A stretch of DNA of 8,394 bases, from contig WTHV01000099.1 of NCBI GenBank assembly GCA_011525265.1, forward strand, positions 1 to 8,394, read 5' to 3'. A program made the position numbers and the translations under genes. The first letter of the stretch is position 1. Each line of letters starts with the position of its first letter. Source of the DNA: Alphaproteobacteria bacterium. GTDB lineage: Bacteria > Pseudomonadota > Alphaproteobacteria > Puniceispirillales > Puniceispirillaceae. The notes beneath the pieces were generated by a model, which was not told where the DNA came from, made no database searches, and saw nothing but the letters and a program-made list of their open reading frames with translations. Positions 1 to 6,689 of the stretch are shown piece after piece.

Positions 1-1
1 C

Positions 2-2590
2 ACGCAAGTGTCATCAAGCCCGCTTGTGCCACAAAATGATCCGACATTGATGTTCACAAATGCCGGCATGGTGCAATTTAAGAATGTGTTTACCGGGCTT
101 GAAAAGCGCGATTATAGCCGTGCTGTGACATCACAAAAATGTGTGCGTGCAGGTGGCAAGCATAATGACCTTGAAAATGTGGGCTATACAGCACGCCACC
201 ATACCTTTTTCGAAATGCTCGGTAATTTCTCTTTTGGGGATTATTTCAAAGATGAAGCGATTTATAATGCGTGGAACTTGATAACAGGTGATTTTGGCCT
301 CGAAAAAGAGAAGATGCTTGTCACTGTTTATCACGAAGATGAAGAAGCAGCGGCGCTATGGCGTAAAATTGCGGGCATTAGCGATGATCGTATCATTCGC
401 ATTGCGACGTCAGACAATTTCTGGTCAATGGGTGATACAGGCCCATGTGGTCCCTGTTCTGAGATGTTTTATGATCATGGTGAGCATATTCCAGGTGGCC
501 CTCCAGGCTCGCCAGATGAAGATGGTGATCGCTTTATTGAGATTTGGAACCTTGTTTTCATGCAATATGAGCAAACCGAATCTGAGCGGTTAAATCTGCC
601 AAAGCCATCTATTGATACAGGCATGGGGCTTGAGCGTATTGCAGCTGTATTGCAAGGCAAGCATGATAATTATGATATTGATTTGATGCGTGCGCTGATT
701 GAAACCTCAGCACATGCCACATCTACTGACCCTGATGGTCCATTTAAAACATCACATCGTGTTGTGGCTGACCATTTACGCTCAGCAGGCTTTTTGATCG
801 CTGATGGGGTTTTGCCATCAAATGAAGGGCGCGGCTATGTGTTGCGCCGTATCATGCGCCGCGCTATGCGCCATTTACATCAAATGGGTGCCAAAGAGCC
901 TGTGATGCATGAATTAGTGCCATCACTTGTCACAGAGATGGGGGGGCATTTTCCAGAATTGGTGCGCGCGCAATCATCTATTGAAGAAACGTTAAAGCTT
1001 GAGGAAACTCGCTTTAAAGAGACCGTTGGGCGCGGCATAAAAATCTTGAATGATGAGGTTGAAGGCAAGCCATCTGGCGGCACATTGGCAGGTGAGAAAG
1101 CCTTCCGTCTTTATGACACCTATGGCTTCCCGCTTGATCTAACGCAAGATTTCTTGCGCGGTTATGGCTGGGAGGTTGACAAGGCAGGTTTTGATGAGGC
1201 TATGGCAGCACAAAAGGCCGCCGCACGTGCTGCATGGTCTGGCTCTGGCGGGACAGCTGAGCAAGCCATCTATCTTGAATTGGTCGATGAGATTGGCAGT
1301 ACAGAGTTCCTCGGCTACCGCAATGAAGAAGCAGAGGCAGAGGTGAAAGCGATTATTGCTGATGGCAAAAGCGTGACGCTCGCAAAAGAGGGTGATGAGG
1401 TCGAAATCATCACAAATCAAACGTGCTTTTATGGCGAGTCAGGTGGTCAAGTGGGCGATATTGGCACCATATCCTGCGATGCTGGCACGGCCAACATCAC
1501 AGACACCACAAAGACAGCTGCAGGGCTTTTCCGCCATCATGCGATGATTTCATCTGGTTCTATCTCAGTAGGTGAGGGCGTCGCCCTTGTCATTGATAAG
1601 GATCGCCGCGCCATGACGAAAGCCAATCACAGCGCGACACATTTGCTTCACGAAGCATTGCGCGAAGTTTTAGGCGATCATGTTGCACAGAAAGGGTCAA
1701 ATGTAGGCCCTGAGCGCCTGAGATTTGATTTCAGCCATCAAAAAGCCATGTCAGCCGCAGAAATAGCCGCTGTTGAAGATATCGTTAATGAACGTATTTT
1801 GATGAATAATGAGGTCACAACCAGATTAATGACGCCTGATGAGGCCATTGAAGAAGGCGCGCTTGCCCTATTTGGTGAAAAATATGGTGATGAAGTGCGT
1901 GTTGTGTCTATGGGGGGCCCGACAACTGTCCAGGGTCGTGCCGCATGGTCTGTTGAGCTTTGCGGTGGCACCCATGTGAGCCGCACAGGTGACATTGCGA
2001 TTTTGAAAATTGTCCAAGAAACGGCTGTCGCAGGTGGTGTGCGCCGTATTGAGGCTGTTACACAAAAAGGTGCGCGCCAGTGGATTGGCACAAAGGATGC
2101 CCAGCTAAATAATGTGGCCTCTTTGTTAAAAGCATCACCTGACCAAGTCTCCGAGCGTGTGACAAGCCTGCTTGAAGAACGCAAAAAGCTTGATAAAGAA
2201 GTCAGCGAGCTTCGCCGCAAGCTTGCTTCTGGTGGCGGTACAAAAGGGCAAGAGGCTGAGGCAATTGGTAATGTCAGCTTTATTGGTAAGGTTTTAGATG
2301 ATGTGCCTGCCAAAGACCTAAAGCCATTGGCAGATGAGCTGAAAGCCGCAGGTGGTGCGCTTGTCATTGTGCTTATTGCTCGCAATGAAGGCAAAGCCTC
2401 AATCGTTGTCTGTGTCAGTGATGAGGCGGTTCACGATTTTGACGCTGTCAGTCTTGTGCGCATTGGTGCTGAGGCACTTGGTGGTAAGGGCGGTGGCGGT
2501 CGTGCTGATATGGCACAAGCAGGTGGCCCTGATGCAAGCCGCGCTGATGAGGCAATTGCCGCTATCAAAGCAGCGCTGGCGGCAGGATAA
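2..2590 (+). CDS. alaS: alanyl-tRNA synthetase (5'-truncated by window edge)
   Basis: Charges tRNA-Ala with alanine in the cytoplasm and hydrolyses mischarged Ser/Gly-tRNA-Ala. The frame is open to the left edge. The first possible start, GTG at position 8, is not the real one, because the residues around it (TQVSSSPLVPQNDPT) align with about residues 25-40 of full-length AlaRS; roughly 25 N-terminal residues are missing. The class II aminoacylation core follows (FTNAGM, RHHTFFEMLGNFSFGDYF, then DTGMGLERIAAVLQ near position 615 and the RGYVLRRIMRRAMRH helix near 830-880). The editing domain has its zinc/active-site HSATHLLH at 1628-1651 and CGGTH at 1961-1975. A coiled-coil segment (ERKKLDKEVSELRRKL) leads to the C-Ala domain with GGKGGGGRADMAQAGG near the end. 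A short insert before CGGTH, compared with E. coli, fits alphaproteobacterial AlaRS as I recall it. It ends at TAA and is followed directly by a terminator. Family assignment is certain. Confidence 0.98.
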   Translation, partial: TQVSSSPLVPQNDPTLMFTNAGMVQFKNVFTGLEKRDYSRAVTSQKCVRAGGKHNDLENVGYTARHHTFFEMLGNFSFGDYFKDEAIYNAWNLITGDFGLEKEKMLVTVYHEDEEAAALWRKIAGISDDRIIRIATSDNFWSMGDTGPCGPCSEMFYDHGEHIPGGPPGSPDEDGDRFIEIWNLVFMQYEQTESERLNLPKPSIDTGMGLERIAAVLQGKHDNYDIDLMRALIETSAHATSTDPDGPFKTSHRVVADHLRSAGFLIADGVLPSNEGRGYVLRRIMRRAMRHLHQMGAKEPVMHELVPSLVTEMGGHFPELVRAQSSIEETLKLEETRFKETVGRGIKILNDEVEGKPSGGTLAGEKAFRLYDTYGFPLDLTQDFLRGYGWEVDKAGFDEAMAAQKAAARAAWSGSGGTAEQAIYLELVDEIGSTEFLGYRNEEAEAEVKAIIADGKSVTLAKEGDEVEIITNQTCFYGESGGQVGDIGTISCDAGTANITDTTKTAAGLFRHHAMISSGSISVGEGVALVIDKDRRAMTKANHSATHLLHEALREVLGDHVAQKGSNVGPERLRFDFSHQKAMSAAEIAAVEDIVNERILMNNEVTTRLMTPDEAIEEGALALFGEKYGDEVRVVSMGGPTTVQGRAAWSVELCGGTHVSRTGDIAILKIVQETAVAGGVRRIEAVTQKGARQWIGTKDAQLNNVASLLKASPDQVSERVTSLLEERKKLDKEVSELRRKLASGGGTKGQEAEAIGNVSFIGKVLDDVPAKDLKPLADELKAAGGALVIVLIARNEGKASIVVCVSDEAVHDFDAVSLVRIGAEALGGKGGGGRADMAQAGGPDASRADEAIAAIKAALAAG

Positions 2591-2619
2591 TAACCGCGTC
2601 ATCCAATTTCAGAGCATTA

Positions 2620-2648
2620 AAAAAGGCGCCGATAAGAGGCGCCTTTTT
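2620..2648. terminator. bidirectional intrinsic terminator between alaS and icd
   Basis: A perfect 11-bp inverted repeat (AAAAAGGCGCC / GGCGCCTTTTT) encloses a 7-base loop, GATAAGA. The GC core is 6 bp. It has a T run on the + strand and, through the A run, a T run on the - strand. It lies 29 bases after the alaS stop and 19 bases beyond the icd stop, so it can end both convergent transcripts. Confidence 0.93.
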
Positions 2649-2667
2649 GTATCATATATCTATCAGC

Positions 2668-3888
2668 CTATGAGGCAGACATTGCAGCTTGAAGGTTGGT
2701 ATCAAGCGCATCAAGGAACTCATCTGTTGTAAGATAAGGCTGATCTGAGCCAATTAGCAGAGCCAAATCTTTGGTCATCTGACCACGTTCAACTGTCTTA
2801 ATACAAACTTGCTCAACCGTCTGTGCGAATTTTTCAACGTCTGGTGTGTTATCGAAACGCGCACGATAGGTCAGGCCTCTTGTCCATGCAAAGATAGACG
2901 CAATCGGGTTTGTTGATGTCTCTTTGCCTTGCTGATGCTGACGGTAATGGCGTGTGACTGTACCGTGAGCGGCTTCAGCTTCGACTGTCTGCCCATCTGG
3001 TGTCATCAAAACAGATGTCATGAGGCCAAGTGAGCCAAAGCCCTGTGCCACTGTATCTGACTGGACATCGCCATCATAGTTCTTACAAGCCCAAACAAAG
3101 CCACCTTCCCATTTCATGGCACAAGCGACCATATCATCAATAAGGCGGTGCTCATAGGTGATGCCTGCTTCGGCAAATTTCTCTTTGAATTCACTTTCGA
3201 ATACTTCTTCAAACAAATCTTTGAAACGACCATCATATTTTTTCATGATAGTGTTCTTTGTTGAAAGATAGACTGGCCAGCCCAAATCAAGGCCGTAATT
3301 CATACAAGCTCTTGCAAAACCTCTGATTGATTCATCAAGATTATACATGGCCATTGCCACGCCTGATTCAGGGAAGTCAAAGACCTCTCTTGTGACTGCA
3401 GGGCGGCCATCGGCTGGTTGGAATGTTAGTGTTAATGTGCCTGCGCCATCAACAAGCATATCTGTGGCACGATATTGGTCACCAAAAGCGTGACGGCCAA
3501 TGACAATCGGCTTTGTCCACCCCGGAACAAGGCGCGGGACGTTAGAGCAAATAATAGGCTGACGGAATACAGTACCACCTAGGATATTACGAATTGTCCC
3601 ATTTGGTGATTTATACATTTCCTTGAGGTCAAATTCCTCAACACGTTGCTCATCAGGTGTGATTGTTGCGCATTTTACGCCAACGCGGTGTTCTTTAATA
3701 GCATTTGCGGCATCAATTGTGATTTGGTCATTTGTGGCATCGCGTGATTCCATGCCCAAATCGTAATATTTTAAATCAACATCTAGGTAGGGATGAATAA
3801 GCTTATCTTTAATTTTCTGCCAGATGATTCTGGTCATCTCATCACCATCCATCTCAACGATTGGATTGACTACTTTGATTTTTGACAT
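2668..3888 (-). CDS. icd: NADP-dependent isocitrate dehydrogenase, homodimeric eukaryote-like type
   Basis: Oxidatively decarboxylates isocitrate to 2-oxoglutarate in the TCA cycle and supplies NADPH. The 406-residue length and the sequence match the homodimeric subfamily shared by alphaproteobacteria and eukaryotes, not the E. coli Icd type. Substrate-binding residues fall at nearly the same numbers as in human IDH1: SPNGT at 94-98, R100, R109, R132 within IGRHAFGDQYRATD, Y139, K211, and metal-binding D251/D252, D274 and D278 in the YDGDVQSD segment. The NADP-binding AAHGTVTRHYR lies at 306-316. The frame can be extended two codons to a TTG at 3894, but the ATG at 3888 has AAGGA 9 bases upstream and gives the family N-terminus MSKIKVVNP. 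It converges with alaS and lies downstream of the LOG gene on the same strand, about 170 bases away. No Ser-phosphorylation loop of the E. coli AceK-regulated kind is visible, so control is more likely transcriptional (inference). Confidence 0.98.
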   Translation of the reverse strand: MSKIKVVNPIVEMDGDEMTRIIWQKIKDKLIHPYLDVDLKYYDLGMESRDATNDQITIDAANAIKEHRVGVKCATITPDEQRVEEFDLKEMYKSPNGTIRNILGGTVFRQPIICSNVPRLVPGWTKPIVIGRHAFGDQYRATDMLVDGAGTLTLTFQPADGRPAVTREVFDFPESGVAMAMYNLDESIRGFARACMNYGLDLGWPVYLSTKNTIMKKYDGRFKDLFEEVFESEFKEKFAEAGITYEHRLIDDMVACAMKWEGGFVWACKNYDGDVQSDTVAQGFGSLGLMTSVLMTPDGQTVEAEAAHGTVTRHYRQHQQGKETSTNPIASIFAWTRGLTYRARFDNTPDVEKFAQTVEQVCIKTVERGQMTKDLALLIGSDQPYLTTDEFLDALDTNLQAAMSAS

Positions 3889-3897
3889 CCCCAATAT

Positions 3898-3902
3898 TCC
3901 TT
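3898..3902 (-). promoter_or_regulatory. ribosome binding site of icd
   Basis: AAGGA on the minus strand ends 9 bases before the ATG at 3888. This selects that ATG over the in-frame TTG at 3894, which would leave only 3 bases of spacing. Confidence 0.8.
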
Positions 3903-3912
3903 AATCTTTGTG

Positions 3913-3941
3913 TTTGCCGCTACTACAGGCAAAAGGCAAAA
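3913..3941 (-). repeat. TTTGCC/GGCAAA inverted repeat plus tandem GGCAAAA in the icd leader
   Basis: TTTGCC at 3913-3918 is inverted as GGCAAA at 3928-3933 across a 9-base loop. The right arm belongs to a direct repeat of GGCAAAA (3928-3934 and 3935-3941). It lies 25-53 bases upstream of the icd start, so it is probably in the leader mRNA or near the promoter. The stem is short; a chance occurrence is possible. Confidence 0.35.
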
Positions 3942-3943
3942 GA

Positions 3944-3970
3944 AGCGACTTTTGATAAAAATTAGTCGCT
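3944..3970. repeat. 7-bp inverted repeat AGCGACT/AGTCGCT upstream of icd
   Basis: AGCGACT at 3944-3950 and its exact complement AGTCGCT at 3964-3970 flank a 13-base AT-rich centre (TTTGATAAAAATT). Arm centres are 20 bases apart, about two helical turns, as in many dimeric-repressor operators. On the minus strand the right side reads TCTTTTG, which is too poor in T for a convincing intrinsic terminator of the LOG gene. A role as operator or leader hairpin for icd is inferred from position only. Confidence 0.45.
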
Positions 3971-3991
3971 ACATACGCATTTTTGAGGAAA

Positions 3992-4036
3992 TTTGCAAGG
4001 TGAAGTCATGTTTTTTGCAAAATTTTGCGCAAAAAA
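3992..4036. promoter_or_regulatory. cluster of TTTGCAA-type boxes and nested palindromes upstream of icd
   Basis: TTTGCAAG at 3992, TTTGCAAA at 4014 and TTTGCGCA at 4024 start 22 and 10 bases apart, so they would lie on the same face of the helix. The last two form overlapping perfect 12-bp palindromes, GCAAAATTTTGC (4017-4028) and TTTTGCGCAAAA (4023-4034), inside a longer TTTTTTGC/GCAAAAAA dyad (4011-4036). Established background, from memory: ScfR/RamB-type regulators such as PccR of Rhodobacter recognise paired TTTGCAAA boxes. That such a regulator acts here is inference. The site is 104-148 bases upstream of the icd ATG and just past the LOG stop. On the minus strand, TTGCAA at 3993-3998 could double as a poor -35 element, with TATGTA 17 bases on as a weak -10. 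Confidence 0.45.
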
Positions 4037-4058
4037 TAGGCTGTGCACTGTTTTGTTT

Positions 4059-4607
4059 TTATGATGCGAAATGGGCGTTACAGGCTTCTGATAAGGCGGT
4101 AATCTCTTCATGCCAATATATTTGGCCAAGCCCCTTTGAATGGGCAAAGCCTTTTGCTTCAATATGGTCAATCAAATCCTTCATTGGTTGCCAAAACCCA
4201 TCTGGTGAAAAGGTAAAAACAGGACCTGATAAGCGTCCTAATTGGCGCCATGTCAGAACTTCCATTGTCTCATCAAGCGTCCCCAACCCACCTGGCAGGA
4301 TAAGGAAACCATCAGCAGGCTTATACATCAGCATTTTGCGTTCATGCATTGTCTCGGTCACAGTCATTTTGGCAACACCCTCATGCGCTACCTCACGGTC
4401 ACTTAAAAATTCAGGTATCACCCCTTCAATATGGCCACCTTTTGCAATCACACCATTGGCAAAAGCGCCCATAAGGCCTGTTTGACCACCGCCATAGATA
4501 AAGCTGTGCCCTGAGGCTGAGAGTGCGCCTGCTAACTCATAGGCCTTTTGTGTAAAATCTGTTGTATCGCCTGATGCAGCACCTGCAAAAACACAAAGAC
4601 AAGCCAT
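4059..4607 (-). CDS. LOG-family nucleoside 5'-monophosphate phosphoribohydrolase (TIGR00730)
   Basis: 182 residues, close to the usual length of about 190 for LOG proteins, which in plants and several bacteria cleave ribose 5-phosphate from cytokinin riboside monophosphates and probably from other purine nucleotides. The signature elements are all present: GGGQTGLMG at 39-47, the MHERK motif at 87-91 (R90 and K91), and PGGLGTLDE at 105-113 with the catalytic-type E113, followed by VLTWRQLG. The N-terminal strand reads CVFAGAASG where many relatives have CVFCGSS. The protein is soluble, with no signal peptide. The start ATG has a weak AGGG 10 bases upstream. It lies upstream of icd on the same strand with no clear terminator between, so read-through into icd is possible. 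Bacterial substrates are often unknown; cytokinin production should not be assumed. Confidence 0.93.
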   Translation of the reverse strand: MACLCVFAGAASGDTTDFTQKAYELAGALSASGHSFIYGGGQTGLMGAFANGVIAKGGHIEGVIPEFLSDREVAHEGVAKMTVTETMHERKMLMYKPADGFLILPGGLGTLDETMEVLTWRQLGRLSGPVFTFSPDGFWQPMKDLIDHIEAKGFAHSKGLGQIYWHEEITALSEACNAHFAS

Positions 4608-4800
4608 CGTAATTATACCCTTTTTATGAAGAACACTCTGTTAAGATGCCTCAGATATTCAAGATAAACAAGGTTCTATGGTACATCTTTTACGAGAATA
4701 TGTGGTGCAGGGCTAGCAATTATTAGGACGTGCTGATAGGCTTTAATAGAGTGGAGAAATGATATAGCTTTTGATACGGGGTTACGGGGTAGTACAGGCA
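4608..4800. other. divergent intergenic region between the LOG and LysM genes
   Basis: This 193-base gap must hold the promoters of both divergent transcription units. On the + strand, TTAAGA (4641-4646) followed after 16 bases by GATAAA is a weak -35/-10 pair. On the - strand a TATAAT (4612-4617) sits only 4 bases from the LOG start codon, too close for a normal -10. I find no gene, RNA structure or strong dyad here. Confidence 0.4.
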
Positions 4801-5892
4801 ATGAAATCAAATCTTTTACCAGTCATTATCGGCGCATCAATTATTGCGATTGCCACATTGCTTTATGCCATTATTCTTCCATCAGACCCTGCAGAAGAGC
4901 CGCAAATTGCCGCTGTGCAAAATACGACCGCGCCGCAATCAGATAATCAGCAAACCGTTGTCACGCCAAACGTGGAAAAGGACAGCGTTGATGAGGGCTA
5001 TAAGCTTGTCATTGATATTGCCCGTGTCCAAGCAGATGGCATGGCTGTTTTCGCTGGCAGGGGCGCGCCAGAGGGTACAATATTCATTACAGAAAATGGT
5101 GAAATCTTTGCCCAAAATACGATTAATGAGCAAGGTGAGTGGGTTGTCTTGCCAGAAACAGCTCTCGCGCCTGGTGCTCATTTGCTTGAATTGACGATGG
5201 TCACCAAAGACGGTGAAAGCCAACGTGCTGATGTATCTCTTGTTGTGGAAATCGCAGACAATAATGATGAAAAACCATTGGTGGCGCTTGTGCCGCAAAC
5301 AGATGATGAAAGCCCCACCTTGCTGCAATCACCAGATGATGACAAGCCGCAAGACACTGTGCCATCAGACGATGATACAAGCCCAGCAACACAGGCAGAG
5401 CAGGTAGCAGAAATCCTCGGCCAAGAAGATATCTTTGTGCAAATTGGCTCACTTAGCTGGAGCGATACAGACAGGTTAAATGTTCACGGTGTCGCAAGTG
5501 GCGGTGATGCGATCACAGGCATGATGGCAGATGAGGCGCTTAACAAGGTGACATTGAACCGCTCAGGCAGATGGTCATCTTATGTAACAGGCAACCCATT
5601 TAAATCAGGTGACAGGCAGATGCTTGTGATACAGCTGGTTGATGCAGAAAATAAAGTGCTAGAGCAGGCGCAACTCAATGTATCAAAGTCACAATTATCG
5701 GCCGGTCTTGATGGCAGTTTGATGGTCGTGGTGCATAAGGGGGATGCCCTATGGCGTATCGCGTATCGCAGCTATGGTGAGGGCGTGCGCTATGTTGATA
5801 TCTTCCGCCGTAATGCTGATAAAATTGATGACCCTGATTTAATCTATCCAAATCAGATTTTCGCCGTTCCGGGCGTTAAGAACACACAATAA
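4801..5892 (+). CDS. membrane-anchored Ig-like/LysM domain protein
   Basis: 363 residues. Order of parts: short cytoplasmic MKSN; one hydrophobic segment at about 5-27 (signal anchor, no lipobox or clear cleavage site); a Gln/Thr-rich linker to about 65; a first bacterial Ig-like repeat at about 67-151 (IDIARVQADGMAVFAGRGAPEG); an acidic, Pro/Asp-rich low-complexity linker at about 152-205; a second, weaker Ig-like repeat at about 212-295; and a LysM domain at about 308-357 (VVVHKGDALWRIAYRSYGEG, ending YPNQIFAVPG). LysM binds N-acetylglucosamine polymers, so the protein probably links the inner membrane to peptidoglycan across the periplasm. The frame also opens at TTG 4771, but the ATG at 4801 places the anchor at the N-terminus; its ribosome binding site is poor (GGGG 11 bases away), so the start is not certain. 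It is the first gene of the rightward block; the next starts 27 bases after its stop. No catalytic domain is visible. Confidence 0.9.
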   Translation: MKSNLLPVIIGASIIAIATLLYAIILPSDPAEEPQIAAVQNTTAPQSDNQQTVVTPNVEKDSVDEGYKLVIDIARVQADGMAVFAGRGAPEGTIFITENGEIFAQNTINEQGEWVVLPETALAPGAHLLELTMVTKDGESQRADVSLVVEIADNNDEKPLVALVPQTDDESPTLLQSPDDDKPQDTVPSDDDTSPATQAEQVAEILGQEDIFVQIGSLSWSDTDRLNVHGVASGGDAITGMMADEALNKVTLNRSGRWSSYVTGNPFKSGDRQMLVIQLVDAENKVLEQAQLNVSKSQLSAGLDGSLMVVVHKGDALWRIAYRSYGEGVRYVDIFRRNADKIDDPDLIYPNQIFAVPGVKNTQ

Positions 5893-5899
5893 ACACCCA

Positions 5900-5905
5900 T
5901 AGGAG
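5900..5905 (+). promoter_or_regulatory. ribosome binding site with long spacing before the psd-like gene
   Basis: TAGGAG ends 14 bases before the ATG at 5920, well beyond the usual 5-9. No in-frame ATG, GTG or TTG lies between them, so either initiation is weak or the gene uses a rare codon such as ATA at 5914. The long spacing could lower expression relative to its neighbours. Confidence 0.5.
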
Positions 5906-5919
5906 TCGTTGCGATAGCC

Positions 5920-6579
5920 ATGCATCATGATGATAAATCAGATTTCTATAATCATGAAACAGGCGCGCGCTTTGGTATGTTGGGTGGCAGGGTCAAGCTT
6001 GCGGTTGGCGCATTTGCTATTTTTTGTTGTTGGTTGTCGATTGGCCTTGGCTTTGTGGCATTTGGCCTATTTTTATTTTTACATATCCTTCTTCAGGAAA
6101 ATAAGCGCTTTGCCAGACACGAGTTTGTTGGTGATATCAAAGCCCCGCTTGAGGGACGCATTCACGCTATTCGCCAAGATGGAAACGGACTTCAGATCGA
6201 TATAGCTGGCCATAATGTCGCCAGTCAGATCATCTATGCCCCAATTGCCTCACAGGTCGAAGATAAATTATGGATTGATGGCACCTATCTGCCATTTGAT
6301 GATGCCACTATGCATCCGTTGCGGGCGCGCTATGACTTCCTGCTTGAAACAGAACAAGGTCATCTTATCACCTTATCTTTATTTGGTGGGACGTGGACGC
6401 GCTATATTTATGCGCCCTTTTCCGAAGGCCAATATGTAGCGCTTGGTGAGCCATTTGCCTTTGGGTTAATACAATCACTTATCACACTACAATTGCCCAA
6501 AGACTATGAGGCTTTGGTCGCTGTGGGGGATGATATTATTGCAAAGCAGACGACGATTGCACGACGCCCTTTAAAATAA
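5920..6579 (+). CDS. phosphatidylserine decarboxylase-like membrane protein, catalytic motifs degenerate
   Basis: 219 residues with a hydrophobic N-terminal region at about 27-58 (two close membrane passes or one hairpin), then a soluble domain, the layout of short Psd proteins. Compared with a short Psd from memory, residues 107-144 (APIASQV to FLLET) align without gaps to the APVAGRV...VIET stretch. KAPLEGRI (74-81) matches SPADGRV, and GEPFAFGLIQSLITLQLP (176-193) matches GERFGLIRFGSRVDVYLP. The key residues differ: the Asp of ADGR is E78, the His of NVHVNR is replaced (Q103 in the alignment), and the GS self-cleavage site that creates the pyruvoyl group is Q185-S186, keeping Ser but losing Gly. 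The fold is therefore likely Psd, but self-processing and decarboxylation look doubtful (inference). It lies between the LysM gene and a CDP-alcohol phosphatidyltransferase, mirroring psd-pssA order. A scaffold or regulator in lipid synthesis is one reading; a divergent active enzyme is another. Confidence 0.72.
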   Translation: MHHDDKSDFYNHETGARFGMLGGRVKLAVGAFAIFCCWLSIGLGFVAFGLFLFLHILLQENKRFARHEFVGDIKAPLEGRIHAIRQDGNGLQIDIAGHNVASQIIYAPIASQVEDKLWIDGTYLPFDDATMHPLRARYDFLLETEQGHLITLSLFGGTWTRYIYAPFSEGQYVALGEPFAFGLIQSLITLQLPKDYEALVAVGDDIIAKQTTIARRPLK

Positions 6580-6675
6580 CAGCCCTTTATCGGCCTCTTC
6601 ATTGGTGAGGCGATATATCTTGCACAGAATCCTTACTTGCCCCTATGGTTTTAGGGCTCAGCATAAGTAACGCCA

Positions 6676-6680
6676 AAGGA
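6676..6680 (+). promoter_or_regulatory. ribosome binding site of the CDP-alcohol phosphatidyltransferase gene
   Basis: AAGGA ends 9 bases before the ATG at 6690. It decides this start over the in-frame ATG at 6645, which has no comparable site and would add 15 residues ahead of the family-like MIDNQVRR terminus. Confidence 0.75.
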
Positions 6681-6689
6681 TGTTCCATC

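Noticed and set aside
1738..2394. 218-codon open frame on the minus strand within alaS
   Set aside because: It is antisense to a well-conserved AlaRS region, is Ser/Arg/Thr-rich in the way of antisense frames, and has no family resemblance.
3910..4485. 191-codon + strand open frame over the icd-LOG gap and the LOG gene
   Set aside because: Most of it is antisense to the LOG coding region, whose motifs are unmistakable; the product has no domain character.
4612..4617. TATAAT just before the LOG start codon, suggesting a leaderless transcript
   Set aside because: Only 4 bases separate it from the ATG, so a start site at normal distance would fall inside the codon; there is no good -35 at 16-18 bases, and AGGG nearby offers an ordinary, if weak, ribosome binding site.
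6593..6611. GCCTC/GAGGC inverted repeat between the psd-like and transferase genes, as a terminator
   Set aside because: The stem is only 5 bp with a 9-base loop and is followed by CGATATATC, with no T run.
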